The position numbers and the translations under genes are program-made. 8,744 nt of DNA, taken from the NCBI GenBank assembly GCA_002423245.1, contig DIVD01000042.1, positions 1 through 8,744 on the forward strand, read 5' to 3'. Positions 6,368-8,744 of this stretch are shown one piece after another (position 1 is the first letter of the stretch; every line of letters starts with the position of its first letter). The notes beneath the pieces are model-generated. The model was not told the DNA's origin. It searched no databases and saw only the letters and a program-made list of their open reading frames with translations. The DNA comes from Rhodobacteraceae bacterium UBA6141 (lineage in GTDB: Bacteria > Pseudomonadota > Alphaproteobacteria > Rhodobacterales > Rhodobacteraceae).

Positions 6368-7618
6368 TCAATGCAGGTTGTGCTGGCTGCCGGTGCCTTC
6401 TTCGTCCAGCAGGTGCCCGGTGGCGTAGCGGTCGAGCCGGAAGCGCCGCGCCACCTCATGCGGATGGTCCGTCGCCATCAGATGCGCCATGCACCAGCCC
6501 GAGGCCGGCACCGCCTTGAACCCGCCATAGTTCCAGCCGCAGTCGATATAAAGCCCCTCCACCGGGGTGCGGTCGATGATCGGGCTGCCATCGGGGGTCA
6601 TGTCCATGATCCCGCCCCAGCTGCGCAGCACCTTGGCCCGCCCGATCATCGGCATCAGCGCCATTCCCGCCTCCATCACATGCTCGGCCATCGGCAGGTT
6701 GCCGCGCGCGGCATAGCTTGCGTAGAAATCGAGATCGCCGCCGAAGACGAGCCCGCCCTTGTCGGACTGGCTGATGTAGAAATGGCCCATGCCGAAGCTG
6801 ACCACATGGTCGATCACCGGCTTCAGCCCCTCGGTCACGAAGGCTTGCAGGATATGGCTCTCGATCGGCAGCCGCAGCCCCGCCATCGCCGCCACCTGGC
6901 TTGACCGGCCCGCCACGACGATGCCGACCTTCCCGGCCCGGATCGCGCCCCGCGTCGTCTGCACGCCGGTCACGCGGCCGGCGGTGATGTCGATCCCCGT
7001 CACCTCGCAGTTCTGGATCAGGTCCACGCCGCGCCGGTCCGCCGCGCGCGCATAGCCCCAGGCCACCGCATCGTGCCGGGCGGTGCCGCCGCGCCGGTGC
7101 AGAAGGCCGCCATGGATGGGGAAGCGGGCGTTGTCGAAGTCGAGATAGGGCAGCAGCGCGCGCACGCCCTCGCGGTCCAGCAGTTCCGCGTCGTCGCCCT
7201 GGGTGATCATCGCATTGCCGCGCCGGGCGAAGGCGTCGCGCTGGCCGTCGGAATGGAACAGGTTGATCAGCCCGCGCTGGCTGTGCATCACGTTGTAGTT
7301 CAGGTCCGCCTCCAGCCCCTCCCACAGTTTCAGCGAATGGCTGTAGAACTCGGAATTGCCGGGCAGGACGTAGTTGGCGCGCACGATGGTGGTATTGCGT
7401 CCGACATTGCCGCCGCCGAGATAGCCCTTTTCCAGCACCGCGATGTTGTGGATGCCGTGGTCCCTGGCAAGGTAATAGGCGGTGGACAGGCCATGCCCGC
7501 CGCCGCCGATGATCAGCATGTCATATTCGGGCTTCGGCTCGGGCTCGCGCCAGACGGGCTTCCAGCCGCGGTTGCCCCGCAGCCCTTCCGCAATCACCCT
7601 CAGCCCGGAATAGCGCAT
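6368..7618 (-). CDS. soxB: Sarcosine oxidase beta subunit
   Basis: This is the catalytic flavoprotein subunit that oxidises sarcosine at FAD and reduces O2 to H2O2 through FMN. The product is 416 residues, as is usual. The ADP-binding motif GGGGHGLSTAYYLA spans 38-51 (preceded by YDMLII), with E63 at the end of the second strand (IAVLEKGYLGGGN). The family signature ARNTTIVRANY-like stretch is at 74-83, and SQRGLINLFH at 113-122. In the segment RRGGTARHDAVAW, H182 aligns, by my recall of the Corynebacterium enzyme, with the histidine that binds FMN covalently. The C-terminus has LRSWGGIMDMTPDGSPIID and CGWNYGGFKAVPASGW, typical of the DAO/MSOX fold. The ATG at 7618 matches the common N-terminus (MRYSGLRVIAEGLRGNRGW); its ribosome binding site is only a G-run (7625-7629). 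It is the first gene of soxBDAG and is divergent from metG. Confidence 0.97.
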   Translation of the reverse strand: MRYSGLRVIAEGLRGNRGWKPVWREPEPKPEYDMLIIGGGGHGLSTAYYLARDHGIHNIAVLEKGYLGGGNVGRNTTIVRANYVLPGNSEFYSHSLKLWEGLEADLNYNVMHSQRGLINLFHSDGQRDAFARRGNAMITQGDDAELLDREGVRALLPYLDFDNARFPIHGGLLHRRGGTARHDAVAWGYARAADRRGVDLIQNCEVTGIDITAGRVTGVQTTRGAIRAGKVGIVVAGRSSQVAAMAGLRLPIESHILQAFVTEGLKPVIDHVVSFGMGHFYISQSDKGGLVFGGDLDFYASYAARGNLPMAEHVMEAGMALMPMIGRAKVLRSWGGIMDMTPDGSPIIDRTPVEGLYIDCGWNYGGFKAVPASGWCMAHLMATDHPHEVARRFRLDRYATGHLLDEEGTGSQHNLH

Positions 7619-7642
7619 GTCGTGCCCCCATCGCCCCGGCCC

Positions 7643-7671
7643 AGTGAACCCGGTTGCTGCGGAGTTTTCAA
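7643..7671 (-). promoter_or_regulatory. Weak candidate promoter for soxBDAG
   Basis: On the minus strand TTGAAA (7666-7671, four of six matches to the -35) is followed after 17 bases by TTCACT (7643-7648, only three of six matches to the -10). The position, 25-55 bases before soxB, is suitable, and the surrounding TTTTCAA is the least GC-rich part of the region. The -10 match is poor, so the operon may depend on an activator or on another start point. Confidence 0.2.
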
Positions 7672-7693
7672 CGGGGCGCGGGAAATTCCCCGT
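7671..7693. repeat. Inverted repeat in the soxB-metG intergenic region
   Basis: ACGGGG (7671-7676) and CCCCGT (7688-7693) are perfect 6-bp complements with an 11-base loop that itself contains GGGAAATTCCC (7679-7690 region), a short near-palindrome. It adjoins the candidate soxB -35 at 7666-7671, so it could be an operator for the sox operon. The evidence is symmetry and position only. Confidence 0.35.
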
Positions 7694-7711
7694 CCGGCGG
7701 CAAGACCTTCA

Positions 7712-7756
7712 TGCCGGCCCGGGGCCTGCCGGCCTGGGGCATGCCGGCCCGCAACC
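7712..7756. repeat. Three tandem 15-bp units in the soxB-metG intergenic region
   Basis: Three head-to-tail units of 15 bp occur: TGCCGGCCCGGGGCC (7712-7726), TGCCGGCCTGGGGCA (7727-7741) and TGCCGGCCCGCAACC (7742-7756). Units 1 and 2 agree at 13 of 15 bases, and units 1 and 3 at 12 of 15. All three begin with the invariant octamer TGCCGGCC, which contains the 6-bp palindrome GCCGGC. A degenerate fourth copy may follow at 7757-7772. The array lies between the divergent starts of soxB and metG and belongs to no gene I can support. Confidence 0.8.
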
Positions 7757-7819
7757 CTCTGGCCCTTCCCGCGCAACGCCTGTAAATCGCGCAGCGACAC
7801 ACAGGATAGGCGCGCGGCA

Positions 7820-8744
7820 ATGGCACGAATTCTGATTACCTCGGCACTGCCCTACATCAACGGCATCAAGCACCTTGGCAACCTCGTCGGCAGCCAGTTG
7901 CCGGCCGACCTTTACGCCCGCTACATGCGCGCCCGCGGGCATGAGGTGATGTTCATCTGCGCGACCGACGAACATGGCACCCCGGCCGAGCTTGCCGCCG
8001 CCAAGGCCGGCGAGCCGGTGGAGGCCTATTGCGCCCGGATGCACGAGGTGCAGGCCGATCTCGCGCGCGGCTTCCGGCTGTCCTTCGACCATTTCGGCCG
8101 CTCGTCCAGCGCCCGCAACCGTGCGCTGACCCAGCATTTCGCCGCCAGGCTGGCCGAGAACGGCTTCATCGAGGAAGTCATCGAAAAGCAGGTCTATTCC
8201 ATCGCCGATGGCCGCTTCCTGCCCGACCGCTACATCGAGGGCACCTGCCCGAATTGCGGCTATGACCGCGCCCGCGGCGACCAGTGCGAGAACTGCACCA
8301 AGCAGCTCGAACCGACCGACCTGATCAACCCGCGCTCGGCCATTTCCGGCTCCACCGATCTCGAGGTGCGCGAGACCAGGCACCTTTACCTGCGCCAGTC
8401 GCTGCTGAAGGCCGAGATCGACGCCTGGCTCAGCTCGAAGACCGACTGGCCGATCCTGACCACCTCCATCGCGAGGAAGTGGCTGCATGACGGTGACGGG
8501 CTTCGGGACCGCGGCATCACCCGCGACCTGAACTGGGGCGTGCCGGTCCGGAAGGGCGATGCCGACTGGCCGGGGATGGAGGGCAAGGTCTTCTATGTCT
8601 GGTTCGACGCGCCGATCGAATACATCGGCGCCACCGCCGAATGGGCCGATGCGCATGGAAAGTCGGACAAGGACTGGGAACGCTGGTGGCGGACCGACAA
8701 GGGCGCCGAGGATGTTCGATATGTGCAATTCATGGGCAAGGACA
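7820..8744 (+). CDS. metG: Methionine--tRNA ligase MetG (N-terminal part, runs off the right edge)
   Basis: This class I aminoacyl-tRNA synthetase charges tRNA-Met, including the initiator tRNA. The first 308 residues are present and the frame is still open at the edge. The Rossmann catalytic domain starts MARILITSALPYINGIKHLGN, in which HLGN (18-21) stands at the HIGH signature position. CATDEHGTPAE (47-57) follows. The zinc domain has two CxxC knuckles, C143/C146 (GTCPNCGYDRARGDQ) and C156/C159 (CENC). Further conserved segments are SGSTDLEVRETRHLYLRQ (176-193), ITRDLNWGVPV (233-243), the core VFYVWFDAPIEYIG (257-270) and YVQFMGKD (301-308). The KMSKS loop and anticodon-binding domain lie beyond the window. 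The ATG at 7820 fits the family N-terminus; AGGATAGG (7803-7810) is a moderate ribosome binding site. It is divergent from soxB. Confidence 0.97.
   Translation, partial: MARILITSALPYINGIKHLGNLVGSQLPADLYARYMRARGHEVMFICATDEHGTPAELAAAKAGEPVEAYCARMHEVQADLARGFRLSFDHFGRSSSARNRALTQHFAARLAENGFIEEVIEKQVYSIADGRFLPDRYIEGTCPNCGYDRARGDQCENCTKQLEPTDLINPRSAISGSTDLEVRETRHLYLRQSLLKAEIDAWLSSKTDWPILTTSIARKWLHDGDGLRDRGITRDLNWGVPVRKGDADWPGMEGKVFYVWFDAPIEYIGATAEWADAHGKSDKDWERWWRTDKGAEDVRYVQFMGKD

Larger units (their letters stand above)
7619..7819. other. Divergent soxB-metG intergenic region
   Basis: This 201-bp region must carry the start signals for both soxBDAG (leftward) and metG (rightward). From left to right it holds the G-run ribosome binding site of soxB (7625-7629), a weak sox promoter candidate (7643-7671), an inverted repeat (7671-7693), the 15-bp tandem repeat array (7712-7756) and a TGTAAA -10-like element facing metG (7781-7786) without a clear -35. 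An AGGATAGG (7803-7810) lies before the metG start. I see no T-box, SAM or glycine riboswitch signature, but GC-rich structure is hard to judge by eye. Confidence 0.6.

Noticed and set aside
6357..6371. A TTG start for soxD overlapping the soxB stop
   Set aside because: It would add only five residues ahead of the conserved MRITCPLCG start, and the TGAGGG ribosome binding site is better spaced for the ATG at 6356.
6079..6459. An N-terminal extension of soxA
   Set aside because: The added residues would overlap soxD and soxB in another frame, and the family N-terminus begins at the ATG at 6078, which has a good ribosome binding site and an ATGA overlap with soxD.
7709..8728. A 339-codon open frame on the minus strand, antisense to metG
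   Set aside because: It opposes a clearly identified synthetase gene and its translation shows no family features beyond the smooth composition expected of an antisense frame.

Overview
The window looks like a chromosomal piece of a GC-rich alphaproteobacterium, most probably a member of the Rhodobacteraceae (Rhodobacter/Paracoccus-like). The reasons are the strong G/C third-position bias, the adjacent dnaG and rpoD genes, the style of the MetG N-terminus, and a complete four-subunit sarcosine oxidase operon in the order soxB-soxD-soxA-soxG. The taxonomic call is an inference from protein character, not from a search.

Layout. From the left edge to 419, on the minus strand, lies the 5' part of rpoD (primary sigma factor, first 139 residues). 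A 165-bp spacer (420-584) holds a candidate promoter overlapped by a perfect 9-bp inverted repeat. dnaG (primase) fills 585-2552 on the minus strand. Only 48 bp further upstream sits the minus-strand operon soxBDAG (7618 down to 2601), with subunits beta (soxB), delta (soxD), alpha (soxA) and gamma (soxG) packed with gaps or overlaps of 11, -4 and -8 nt. A 201-bp divergent intergenic region (7619-7819) follows, containing three tandem copies of a 15-bp GC-rich unit. From 7820 to the right edge, on the plus strand, is the N-terminal 308 residues of metG (methionyl-tRNA synthetase).

How the genes work together. The Sox proteins form heterotetrameric sarcosine oxidase, which oxidises sarcosine to glycine and hydrogen peroxide and passes the one-carbon unit to tetrahydrofolate. 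This is the last demethylation step in breakdown of choline, glycine betaine and dimethylglycine. All cofactor landmarks I looked for are present: the FAD motif and covalent-FMN histidine in SoxB, the zinc ligands in SoxD, and the dinucleotide-binding and GcvT-like folate domains in SoxA. dnaG and rpoD are macromolecular-synthesis genes and may receive read-through from the sox operon, since I see no terminator between soxG and dnaG. metG is divergent and shares only the intergenic region with soxB.

I see no mobile element, CRISPR array, RNA gene or undescribed multi-gene system. The points most worth checking are small cis elements: the 15-bp tandem repeat between soxB and metG, the palindrome at the rpoD promoter, and the unusual placement of the sox operon directly in front of dnaG-rpoD.
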